A stretch of 64,000 bases of DNA. It comes from Aculops lycopersici. Lineage: Eukaryota; Arthropoda; Arachnida; Trombidiformes; Eriophyidae. Positions 42,219-54,000 of this stretch are shown here, in pieces. The position numbers were made by a program, and so were the translations under genes. Every line of letters begins with the position of its first letter. Positions within the stretch are counted from its first letter, which is position 1. The notes beneath the pieces are model-generated. The model worked only from the letters and a program-made list of their open reading frames with translations. It did no database searches and had not been told where the DNA came from. The DNA is taken from NCBI GenBank assembly GCA_015350385.1, contig WNKI01000003.1, positions 1,459,730 to 1,523,729 of the forward strand, given 5' to 3'.

Positions 42219-42533
42219 TGTTGGATTTTGCACTGCCTTTTGGCCAGATTTGCGTGCCCTTTGAGCATCACGTTTTCTCTTGCTCTTGGACGGCGACTTA
42301 GATGGACTGATTGGCTCGCTACTACTTGAACCTGGTAAAGCTGGAGGTGGATGCTTTGTGGGAGAACTCTGCTGGCTAGATGATGGCGTGGAAGTCATCT
42401 CGTCGTCATTGGTAGTAGACATTGAAGAGCTGAGATCATGGACATTTTGGACAACTTGCTCTCCTGATTGGGTAGTGCCATCAGCAGTAGCTCCTGTGGA
42501 TTGTGTCGGCTTATTGGAATCCTCGAATGTCAT
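39285..42533 (-). CDS. Liprin-beta: Liprin-beta (PPFIBP family) scaffold protein
   Basis: Single-exon CDS of 1082 aa. Liprin-beta pairs with liprin-alpha at presynaptic active zones and cell-matrix contacts, linked to LAR-type receptor phosphatases. The N-terminus is Ser/Pro/Gln-rich with a basic patch (SKSKRKRDAQRARKS) and 10 glutamines. A coiled coil follows (about 260-365, MHNLREHVKIRDAKLGNY on to LMERETEISILKLKM), then a long polar linker. Three SAM domains come next: SAM1 about 720-790 (LVEWLTMIGLSMYAPNCRRW), SAM2 about 800-870 (YLWVARWLDDIGLPQYKEAF) and SAM3 about 914-985 (HRVMEWLRMIDFAEFAPNL, GSGVHGGLLILE). The C-terminal LCPMYP matches the ICPM motif of liprin-beta ends. A donor at 42774-42769 suggests a 5' UTR intron. 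A truncated duplicate lies at 31.7-33.2 kb. Confidence 0.95.
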
Positions 42534-43581
42534 CTTGAGATTATTTGTGGGATTACCGCGGGTTTGACTTTACTTTTTTGTTAAGAATGGTGAAAGTTTT
42601 AGTCTGATCTACTACAATAAATGCATTTGGAATGTGAGTGATGGAAACAACCGAGTCTACATCTAATAACAGACCCGACCCTTCTCACTCGATCGATTAT
42701 ACAATCAATCGATCATCAAGTTATTATGTCTGGCCATAACAATATAAGGAATAAGGAATGATAACAAAACTTACATGGTCCTCCGCCGACTAAAGTACAT
42801 GCTGCTTCTGTCTATCGGATTTGACGACGAAAAGGTGTAGCGAACTTGCGATTTTGAGTCTGCTTTTTCGCAGGGACTTCGCTCTACGAGAACATGCTGC
42901 TGTGCTGTGGCAGGGCGCAAACGAGCAACACAATAGTGCGCAATCTCTGCTGTTTGGACACTCGAAGCAGCGCACTAATTTCACAGACAAAGACCCCTGC
43001 ATCCGCTGTACATGTTAAATCCACAAGTGGCAAATCTTGCCACTCCCCAATTGATGGCTGGGAAGCCACCGATAACCTTTCAATTAGCTCGACAATCACG
43101 GACCTTAGTTTGAATGGACTCACCAGCATATATCGTCAAGCCTCTGAAACATTGATTTTCATTCGATCTGCAACAGATGGCAATCGATTCCATATTGTGC
43201 GACTCACATATGCTGTCCTTAATTCTAAAGAATCTTTGGAATTATCCCTTGCTGAATGAATTCCCCCAAAATCTCGACCCCGAAGTTGAAGGTGGCAAGC
43301 TAGGGCATATTAACCTTTAAATCATCTGCTTTTAATATCAACTTGTACCTCAATATGGTATTGTAAAGCTTTAAACTAGATTATTCAATAGACGAATCTA
43401 GACCAGTGCTGCGCACGTGTCAGCTGATATGTTTTGTTTTGCGTCCGTGCCAATGTGAAAGCTGATTGCCATTTCACAGAATAAGAGATAGAAGATAGAT
43501 ATCGATGTGAAACGAGGATACATTGATCCAAGCTTTTATTCAATAGCATATATTCTTGAGACAATATAATCACCATTTAGA
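42534..43581. other. Divergent promoter region, liprin-beta and kaptin
   Basis: About 1 kb. On the minus side it holds a predicted 5' UTR exon and donor GTAAGT (42774-42769) of liprin-beta. The part 42611-42980 is the counterpart of the diverged flank at 33285-33640. No other gene seen. Confidence 0.5.
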
Positions 43582-44928
43582 ATGAAGGACCTCAATTATT
43601 TTCCTCTAGATGTAGAGAGTAACATATACAGCATGACAACATTGGAATTTGAGAATAGAACCAACAAAGTTTTAGTGGCCACAGTAGATTGTAAGATTTT
43701 CTGCATCACATACAAAAGATTCAAGTCTCACACTAGAGAGGTGGAGTTTACCTACATTCCCAATGGAGCCAAGATTAATTCCATAGGATCCATCAGAAGA
43801 GGACCAAATGATTATGTCATTGGTATTACCCATTCACTGACCCCGTCAAGCCAGAAGAATTCATCTCGTGCTGGATTTAGTTTCTCCAGTCGCGAGGGTG
43901 GCAATGAATTTGCACGAACACCAACATACTACTTGAATATTTACGCCGGTGGCTCAATGAGCGGCGACTTTGACTTGGACTATGTGGCTCAAGGTTGTCA
44001 GACTATAAGACTTCGATATGTGCCATACCATCTTATCTCAACGGAGCATGTTTCATTCATAGGTGAGTCACAAAAGATTGATAGTAAACCCCTTTGGCTC
44101 TTAAGTGGCGGCGACAAGTGTATACATTCATTTTGCGAAGATCTACCACATCAAAGCTTCAACGAGACCCCAATAGCCGAGTACTTTCCCGAATTGTCCA
44201 AGAGACTTCCGTCTATTGCGCTTTGGATCGATGTTATGACGATGCAGCATGGACCAACAAGCTTCTCTAGAGCAGTGGCATTAGGTCTCGAGAATGGGAG
44301 CTTGAAATTGTTCCACAGTATTCTGACAGAACAAACGAAAAAGTTCCAATTAGTGAGAGAGTCAAGTTTCGACGACTACACCACTATCATACCTTCAGTG
44401 AGATTGTTCAAAACCAACTCTACCTCATCGCAATCATCACCTAACCTAAGACAAAAGCTTAAGCTTAAGCTTAGAGGATCAACAAAAGATAACAATACCA
44501 CCAAATTGGACCAACTTAACGTGTTGGCCTTAAGCTCAACAAACTCGAGCTTGGTGTTTCAGGATGTGTTAAACAATGGCCTAGATAAGAGGTTTGAGTT
44601 ACCCGAAAGCAAACGATTAGATTGTTCAGTGGCTTCTGTTATTGGTGACCTAAATGTTGACGGACTAAACGAGATAATTATCGGTACTTATGGCCGCGAA
44701 CTTTTAACCTACCAATATGATCTTAAAAAAGAGGAGTATTTCCTGGCCAAAACTCTTGAGCTGAACTACCCAGTGTTTGCTTTATCCATAATTGACCTAA
44801 CTGGCGATGCTCTAAACGATCTCATTATATTGCTAGCAAGTGGAATCATGGTTATGCAAGCTGATGTTAGAGAAGTGACTGAAGTTTGTCGATCTAGAGT
44901 TGACGCTCTATTGGCTCTTCTCAATTGA
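43582..44928 (+). CDS. KPTN: Kaptin, KICSTOR complex subunit
   Basis: Single-exon frame of 448 aa, close to human KPTN (436). Kaptin works with ITFG2, C12orf66 and SZT2 in KICSTOR, which tethers GATOR1 to lysosomes so that amino-acid loss can shut down mTORC1. It was first described as an actin-binding protein. Family landmarks are in order: SNIYSMTTLEF near the start; EFTYIPNGAKINSIGSI; YYLNIYAGG; DLDYVAQGCQTIRLRYVPY; WLLSGGDKCIHSF; PIAEYFPEL; ALWIDV; FQDVLNNGLDKRFELPES; the FG-GAP-like blocks VIGDLNVDGLNEIIIGTYG and IIDLTGDALNDLIILLASG. It lacks the long C-terminal tail of the human protein and has a Ser-rich insert near 280. Converges on Bark, with 127 bases between stops. Confidence 0.93.
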   Translation: MKDLNYFPLDVESNIYSMTTLEFENRTNKVLVATVDCKIFCITYKRFKSHTREVEFTYIPNGAKINSIGSIRRGPNDYVIGITHSLTPSSQKNSSRAGFSFSSREGGNEFARTPTYYLNIYAGGSMSGDFDLDYVAQGCQTIRLRYVPYHLISTEHVSFIGESQKIDSKPLWLLSGGDKCIHSFCEDLPHQSFNETPIAEYFPELSKRLPSIALWIDVMTMQHGPTSFSRAVALGLENGSLKLFHSILTEQTKKFQLVRESSFDDYTTIIPSVRLFKTNSTSSQSSPNLRQKLKLKLRGSTKDNNTTKLDQLNVLALSSTNSSLVFQDVLNNGLDKRFELPESKRLDCSVASVIGDLNVDGLNEIIIGTYGRELLTYQYDLKKEEYFLAKTLELNYPVFALSIIDLTGDALNDLIILLASGIMVMQADVREVTEVCRSRVDALLALLN

Positions 44929-44964
44929 ACTTTGGTTTTTAGAAACCTATTTTCTGTGATTGCG

Positions 44965-44970
44965 AATAAA
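44965..44970 (+). terminator. Poly(A) signal of kaptin
   Basis: AATAAA 37 bases after the stop. Confidence 0.7.
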
Positions 44971-45034
44971 AGTGATAATCATATGATATATATCTCAATT
45001 TAAGTAACCTAATTATAGGCAGTTATGTTCTTGT

Positions 45035-45040
45035 TTTATT
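45035..45040 (-). terminator. Poly(A) signal of bark beetle
   Basis: AATAAA on the minus strand, 16 bases past the Bark stop. The two convergent genes therefore end within roughly 50-70 bases of each other. Confidence 0.6.
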
Positions 45041-45055
45041 GCTTCAGTTACATAG

Positions 45056-48000
45056 TTAGTCAAATGTTGTTTCTAAGTAAACGCGAGATCCAAGTTTAGA
45101 GTCCGCCTCGTAGTTGGGCACCAGCGAGACACCCGAGGCCGATAGAGGACTTAGTCGTTGGCTTCCGCCAAAGGTTGAGGTTTCTAGTGGTTGTAGTAAT
45201 TGTGTTTGTGATTGATATTGCAGTGTTGGTGTAAACTCAGCTGATTGTTGGTCGTAGTAAGTAGTCACAGGTTGCGCCTCGAAGGTTTCCTGTGAGACGG
45301 CCACTTGTTGCTGCTGACTCAAGCGCGGCTGAGCTAATGGCTGGTATAGTCGTTGATCTTGTTGTTGCTGTTGTTGTCGTTCATATTGAGGTGGTTGTTG
45401 TGGCGCACCTGCGACTGGCGACGACTCTAAATCAAAAGAGGTCTCGACGAGATACCTGCTGCTTCCGCCAACGCCGGCACTGCCACTCCCGCCCAAACCG
45501 CTACCTGAGAAGGCTTTGTTACTCTGGACTCCTAGTGGCGCGTTTATGGCGCTAGTGCTGGAGCTTTGAGTTAGTTGTGAGGACGAGTTAAGTAGTAAAT
45601 CGGTGACTGATGTTCGTTCGGTGATTAAGTAGGAGGTTCCATCGGGATTGTTCATTTGAGATAATGACTTGAGGTAGGCGCTATTGTAATTTTCCATATA
45701 GGAGTGCGAGGACTCCTCATATGCTTCAATCTGATTGCTGTAGAAGGTAGGCACCGAAGACTCTGAAGTGTCTCCATTGGCCACCGTGCTAATAAATTGA
45801 GGTGGTGGTTGGAAGCTGGGCAAATGGTAGCTTTGTTGATTTGTTTGTCGCTGCTGCTTCGATTGGAACTTGCCAATGCCGTTGTCATTATTTACATAAG
45901 TAGGTTGTGGTTGTTGTAGCTGACTATACTTTGGACTATAAGTAGGTGATTGTTGTTGTTGCTGCTGCTTTGTATAAGCATCGTTTTGCACTTGTTGTTG
46001 TTGGGAATTAGATATTGGTGACATTTGAGGCACAGATCTTCCCTGATTAGAGCGAAGCTCGTCACTATAATAGTTCCTCTCTCCGTTGTCGTAGTTTTCG
46101 TCGAAGTCTCGGAGTTGGCTGTAAGATGGATTATAGCTAATAACAGGCGGCAACTCGCCGAGACCAAAGTTGCTACCATTGTAGCTGCCTGCATAGGAAC
46201 CAGATGCTTGCGATCCATTTGGTTGAATGATGATTTGTTGTTGCGAACCCGCAAAGCTACTTCCGTTTGTGAGGACATTATTCATTGAGGAAGATTTTCT
46301 CTGGCTTCCCTGACTACGAAGCGAGGGTGCAGGAGTCGGCGACTTCTTGAAAATTAGCATGTTGTCGCCACTTCCGCCGATACCACCCTGTGGCGAGGGA
46401 CTTACCCACGAAGGATTTGTAGCTGGCTGTTGCTCGTACTGATTGAATAGTTGCTGATGCTGTTGTTGGATGGATGACTTAGAACTCGAGCGAGACGATG
46501 ATCTTGACGACTTCCTATCATGAGAATCGGGCATGGGATCCGTGGACACAAAGTTACCATTGCGAATCTTGTTTCCCTTCAGTTTCTTTGCGTTTCCCTT
46601 GGTTGTAAGATCATTACCAAAACGAGCGTCGGCATAGTGAGGATCAAGGCGGACTGCTTGATGTTGTCGCTCTTGCTGTTGGTGTTGATAGAGGTGCTGT
46701 TGTTGCGTCATGTACGAATCAACAGGTGGCGTCATCTGAGTGGATAGGGATATGTCATTTAGCGAGGACTTTTCTGGATTGTAAATTTGTCGGTGTAGGG
46801 AGAACTCGCTAAGTGAGTTGTTTGATGCATATGCACCGAGGTTTCCTCGACTCAACGACCTTACTGAGGCTCTAATTGAACTCTTCCTTTCCATTTTCTC
46901 CTTGTACCTCTGGCGCGACTTGTAGGCCCAGCAGAGATTACAGAGTAATATTAAGACTGTGGTTATAAGGGCCAAAATGAGTGCAATCAAGCCACCTGTT
47001 TCCCGGTGCCAATGCCACAAACTAACAATCACCTGAGGATCCTTCTCGCATAGAAAGGCGTACTTGTCTTGGCAGTCGTAGTTCTTGGTTCGATAATCGT
47101 TTAAAGCTGGACAAGCATCACGCGACACCTCAAAGGATCGCACCCAAAAACGATCGACTCTTGGATCAAATTCTGGTTCCTGTTGCCGAATGAAATCTGA
47201 AAACTCGTAGTGATTTCCTTGGAGCAAAGGTAGTGTTGCTCTTTCGCGGTCGCAAAAGTCACGAGCCTCTGAATAGGTCATTCGGGATCCGACATAAACT
47301 AAACAGGCGTCGCCAACTCGTTGCCACCCGCCGGCACAGACTCCACTTAAAACCGTGGAGTTGCTCTTGAGAAATGGTTCAAATTCCACCCTAATCAATT
47401 CCTCGTGTTGCGCTCGATCTCTTATCCTACCCCGAATTGCGGCAGACCCATTGAAACCCCACCAATTTTGGCGAGCATTAATGGAAGCCTGATAGAGGTC
47501 CACCTGTTTGGTATCGATGATGGTGATTGGAATCTCATTTGCCGTCTTCCTAAACACATCGCGCGAGGACCCGTCGCCGGCCGTCAGGTGAATGATTTCA
47601 TCGTCACGAGGAACGTGGAAAGTCTTTACATCATATCGGGACCAATTCATGGTTGAAATTTCAAAATGATTATCGGGATTAACCAAGTAATTGTGATAAT
47701 ACTGCTGGCCAGCACTGTTGCCAAATATCGTGGATCTATCTCGCTCAAATGTTGCCGAGTTGTTGTAAATCCAATTGTGGCCAAAAGTTTGATAGGACAA
47801 TGGCAACTTGTCGAATCCAACCACCTCAATTTGATGGCGACCAGTGTTGCCAGTCATGATGTTCCAACTAAAATTGGCCACAATCCTTGAGAGAACAACA
47901 TTACTCAAATAGGGTGAATAGTTTCGTGTTATGAAATTCTTGCTAACTCTAACCGTTTGATAGGGATCCGTTTTGGGACCAAGTAAAGCCAATACATTGG

Positions 48001-51000
48001 TGTTCTGGTTTCCCTCAATCACATTGTTTTCAATGGAAGCCTCCAGGGCGGAAACTGCGGTGTGTGAGTAGGACTTGATGGTGATGCCACCTGCTTGGTT
48101 ATTCTTAATTAGATTGTTTATAATCTTTAGTCTTTGGCAATTTTGCAACTCCATATAAATGGGACTAGAGCAAGAGGTAAAGTTGCCAAATAGATGCAAG
48201 CAATTTGATTCAAATCTATTGTTTCTCAATATCAAGTTTGGTGTCGATTCGCCAGCACTAGCCACGGAGATTGCGCCCAATTTGTTGTTTGTTATTTCGG
48301 AGAAGGTGATATTGTTGTAAGTGTCACGTTGTATGTTGTAGCTAACAGGTGTCGACACAACCTCCGCTATAAACCCATAGACTGGCCTTGCGCCGGAAAC
48401 GTGTAATCTGAGGGTCATTGAGCTATCTGTTGATTGATAAAACTTTAGCTCCGGTTTCTCAAGTCTATGCTTCTCAGTGACCCCCAATTCGACTAGTAGA
48501 TGCGAGTCACGATCGAAAATGTTTCCATCGTAAATCTTGAGGTAATCTGGTTTTGTTGTGTAGGCAGTTGAGTTGAATAGATCGAATTGGAGCATGCGAA
48601 CGCCGAGGTGTTTTACGCTTAATTTTGAGCTAACAATCTTAACGCAATCAACAGGTTGGCTGCTGTAGCGATAGAAAATCAACACTCGCTCCTCAATTTG
48701 AAGCTCCTTGTTGGCACCACAAATATCGACTAGTCCAAAGATGTCGCTCGAAATTTCCAAATGTCGAATTGGTAAATATGGAACCAGTTTGCTAGCCGAG
48801 GAGGATCCAGTTACTGACAGGTAATTGATGCCAACACCCAGGTTGTTGCGTAATCTCAGCTGATGAAAGGTCTGGAATCCATAGGAGGCAATGGTCTCGA
48901 GTCCATGGTGAGCTGAGTGACTAATGGCCACATATTCCAACTGAATATTGCATTGTAGCATCTGCAAAGCGGGCGCCTTTTTGCCATGCAACATTCCAGC
49001 TCGATCTATGGTGACAAATTGCAACCTAGACTTGGTCACATTGTTTGTTTGCAAAATCATTTGATGTGTCTCACGATTGTCATACAGATTAGTTTGATGG
49101 GTCATCATAGGTGGACATGAAAACCTAACGCCGGCCCAGTGGTGGGCGAGCCCATTACTGAGACCGTGAGTTTGAGTTGGGGGTTGCAAATTGCTACCTG
49201 TTGGAAAAATTTCGGGAAAATCGGAGCAATAAACGTAGACGAAGGAGTCGCCTTCGCGGGTACAGGCGGTTGAGTGATTTGTAAATCCAGTTGCAGCTAG
49301 TTGGCAATTTGGCAAGCTAGTCTCGTCGCCTTCGCATTGAATTGACTCGGGCCAATACTTGACACTTGTTATCTGTTCCTGTTCAATGGTATACCGCTTG
49401 CCCCTCTTGAACAAACTCAAATGGGTATATCCCAATTGGCGGCATGCAACTCGCGCCGTATGCTCTGTGAATAGTGGATCACAAATTGGAACCCATTGTA
49501 AAGTGGTCATGTTGTAAATTTCCAAAAATCCGTCCATTTTCCACGTATTGTTTGCTGAATCTAAAACCTCTCTGCGTAAATTGGGATCCTCAACATTGTT
49601 TTCATAGATGCGACTTCCATCGTTGCAAATCTCATTTTTGCACAATCTGATAGAACCCAGATCAATGGGATAGGCAAATTGGTAGTGTTTGAATGCATAA
49701 TTGTGCTCATAAGCCAGAGGGTCGTCTAAATTTGCTTGTATAAAGTAGGGTTTGGGCTTTTGGGGAAACAAATACGGATGGAGAGGTAAAATTTCACTTG
49801 CTGACAGAACAGGTCGCATTTGGATTGGCTTCTCGCGAGTTCCAGCTGCAATTAGGTCGCCCAACACCAAGATTCCAACGTTTGGCATAAACTCCATTGT
49901 CACTCCCTTCTCAATAACTAATTGCACATTTGGCATTACAGTAAAATCCGATTCCACGAGATAAGGTTCCTTCCTGTAGGGCAATATCATATTTCTCGTC
50001 AGTCGGCCACCAAGCGGTCTGTTGGCTAAACTCATCGGTCCACCTAGTGAGTTGTAATAGAACTCTCGAGATTCAGTCAATATCATGGTCGCGGCTGAAA
50101 ATGAGTCAAATGTTAAGTAAGGGCTAATTTCGGCTACAGCATAACTATTCCAATCATCAAAGTCAAAGATGCGCTCGCTAATGTCGCTAGGTACCACTGA
50201 GCCCCAAAAGTTTTCCACTGCATTCACAGTACGCTCATCTGGATCCAATATAATCGCAACCACTAGTTCAAATCTCAAATCAGGGTTCATGAAACGATTG
50301 CGAGTTATATTTAGCGCTTGAATTCCATGCAAACTTAGAGCATAGTCGGCTGCTTGAGGATGCAATTTGCCCACTAATTTTGGGTACTTGAAATTGGAGC
50401 CCAAGTAAACAGAATGGTCAATTGGTTTTCTATTGTATCTTATGGAGTTGAATTCAAATTGAGCTGGAACAAAACCCATCTTATCGGCATGACTCTTGAT
50501 GTTGAACTCCATTATGCGGCCACAAGAGTTGAACTCAATGACATTACCCTTAATAAGCATTCGTTTCTCCATTCCACTGAAGGTTATTAACTTGTTTCGA
50601 CACTTGTTGTCCTTAAGCGAGTTTCTCGTTAGATTAACCACAACATAGTGACCATCTAACTTGAATTCAAAGTTTGAGTTGTTACTAAAACTGTTGTTAC
50701 TAATATCTATTGAATGCGACAAGTTCTGATCATATCTCCAATAATATGGCAATAGAATATTGATTCCACCTCCTCGATTGTTTTCAAAACTTGAATCGGC
50801 TATGTGCCAATGGAAAACATTGTGCGAGTATCTAATATCCCGACCGAATTGTCTGATACAATCTTTGTTTCTTCTCAATTTGTTATTGATTATATTATAA
50901 TAAATCTCCGAGCTTGCAGTTGATCTATTGACAAACTCCAAGTTGGGTTCTAAGTTAAAGTCGTCGGCTCCGATGAAAACGGACGAGTAATAATTGGAAT

Positions 51001-54000
51001 CGAATAGGTTGTTTGTAATATTGGTAGTCTCGTTGGCGTAGCGCCGATTAAAACTTGCACCCGAACCATAAGCAAAATCTGGATTCCGCAACTTGATTCC
51101 TATTCCATTCTTAGTAATATTTGAGTTGTTTATAAGCAACGAGTTTATCAATTTTGAGTTTATATTCTCGGCAGTTTGCTCAAATTTCGGTGCCACCAAG
51201 TGAGCAGGAATAAAGCGAGTCAATAGCTTCAAGTCTCGATTGTTGTAACGAGATCTAATATACAACATAATGTTTCCCCGAGGTTTAACACCTGTTGAAT
51301 AGTTAAAGTGAAACTTGTAGCCTGGACTTATCATGGGAAAGGAAGTCATATTAACCCGGAAGTCCCAAATGGGCGAGTCAGGATTGAGACCTAGCGACAT
51401 GTTCAACTGTTCGCTCGAATCTGGATGAATGGGATTGATTAGTTGAATGCTAAGCATGTGGCCAGGATCCGTGCCGATGGTAAAACTTTCGACGAGATTT
51501 GGTTGCGGTTGGCGTTGGAGTATAAAGTATTTGTACGACTCCTCTGACGATGAAACGGAGAAGTGTATTGTTTTGTGATGCAACATCAGGGGAAAGGTCA
51601 ACTTTTCAATGCTATCGCTATTCTTAGTCGTCGGCAACCAGGAGAGTAAATCATTGAGCTCGTGTTGAAAGAAACTTGGATTGTAATCTATTCCATTCTG
51701 TCGATTCTCGCGCATCGAGCAACTTGAGATACTTAGTCCTCGCGACCTCAATTCAATTCCATGCCGCTCGTTGTTGTGGAATTTACTATCGCTTATTATG
51801 AGATCATGAAAATGCCGACCAATCACATCGTTCCACATTATTCCCAACCCGGAGTCACTGTTTGACTTGACCACAATCGACGAGATCAGGTGACGGTTGA
51901 AATCAATCTGCAACGCTGGCCTCAATGTGTAGGTTGCATAATCGAACATACCTGCTCGTTGGATAATCATGTGCTCCAGAGTGCTTGTCTCGGCGCCCAT
52001 TCCCATTCGAATGCCCGACCAAGAGGGCGGAAAGCACCTGATGCCCACCTCGCTATTGCACATTCCATCAAAATCGCCGCGCGAACTTAGTTCCGCCTTG
52101 CAGGTGGTCAAGTCGGTGTCGAGTGTTGGATCGCAGCGCACATTGGTCATAAGAACATTGTTGCTCATAAGAGACACTTGTTGCTGATCATTCGCAGCAT
52201 ACTGAAACTTCTCCAGCAACCAATCGTCCTTGTTCAGTATCATTCCGAGCTGCTGGCAAACGACTGCCGCATCGTCGATGTCAAAGTTGTAATCGCAAAC
52301 TGGACCCCAAATTCCATCCAGTTGCACCTCGAGCTTTCCCATTGTTGTATGCGACAAGCGGACGTTGTTTTGAGGTCCACTTGTTGCTTGTCTCACGTGA
52401 CGTCGCTTCTCCGCAAATGCTTGTGTGGGATCTATATGCAATGACGTCATATTCGCAGCACTAACTTCATCATCGAACTCAGATTGGCCGCCTAATGATG
52501 ACGACGATGATGATGATCCACGATGCGACACCCACCTGATGGCGACAGGTGGTGGTGTTGTGGTGAATTGCACTCGCTGCGGCGCTCGATTGGCTCCCAT
52601 GGCCGAGGTAAAGACAATTGGCGATTGTCGCTGCCCCAGAGCATCGAATCTACCTTGAACCATGACACCAACCCCGTCGAGAAACCGGAAAGTTGTACCC
52701 GGTCGTAGGACCAGATGACCGCCGGGTCTGATGAATATGTCATCTTGAACTAGATAATTGTTTGGCTCCAGCTCCTCGTATCCCTTTACCTCGCCACCTA
52801 AGCGAGTTCCGTTTTTATACGATGATATCTTGTCTCTTTCTCTCTCAAATGAAAGATCGGTTGCAAACTCCAAATCCTCGGGACTCATTAGGTACTGCAA
52901 AAACTCAATTTGAGCTAAATTGTACCTATTCTTCCTGTCAAATATGCGGCGATAAATTGATGTTGCATCAAACGATTGACCCCAATAGTTTGCCGTTGCG
53001 TTTATGACCTTTGCATGCGCTTCCAGGTGACTGCCCATTTCAAAGTTGGACTCTGGGTTTATAAAGCGATTTCTTATAACTTTCACGTTACTTGATGATA
53101 CAACAACCACTGCCGACACTCGAGATCTTGGCTTTAAATCACTATATGGCTCTGAGATTTGATTGTTTTCTAGAAAATTCTTTGTGAATATTAGTGTATG
53201 TCTTGGATTGTCCTCTTGCAGTCCAATATTGGCCACGTAGCGGCCACGATTGAAGTAGAACCGATTGGACGCAATCCGGATATTAACTGGCGAGTGGTAG
53301 TCAATAGATTCGGGATCATTAGAATTAACTATTTTGCTATAAATATTTATCACAGCTAAAGGGTGGTCCTTGAATAGATTGTGTCTAATATAAGATTTGA
53401 GATAGTAAACCGGAGCCAAATTTATAGCTCTCCTCTGGTTTGCTATAAAAACATTATGTGTCAAGTGTAATTCTTGATAGTTTTGCTTATAAGCTATTGC
53501 ACCATTGATGGAATCAATGCTAAGATTTAATCTAGAGCTCAGATTTTTAAAATTACCTCCTATCTCTAGAGTGGGTAAACAACTTTCAAAAGACACTGCG
53601 TCTTCGCCATTTTTGATAAAACTATTCATGCTAATATTCCAAAAGGCATCAGATCGGCAAACATTTCCAATAAAGATTCCCTGTTCCCCATTACCAGCCA
53701 ATAGAGTGTAACCAACATGGACGGTGTGATTGAATGGCGCCAACTCGGGCCGCTTGTCATAATCAATATTAAGCCCCTTCAAGGTGTTATCTTGAATCGT
53801 CGAGTTGTCAATGTGATAGTAACCACCTGCCAGGTTAATAAGAATTCCGTGGCCATAGTTGTTCTTGATCGTGGAGCCTTCAATTATGACTTGTCCCGTT
53901 CCATTTTCAAAGTGGCAGCCGGCCAAATAGTTGTGATTTGTCACTGTGGTATTTGAGATCTTGATTCCGCTTCTTGGATTCTCAATCCAAATGCCGCGAC

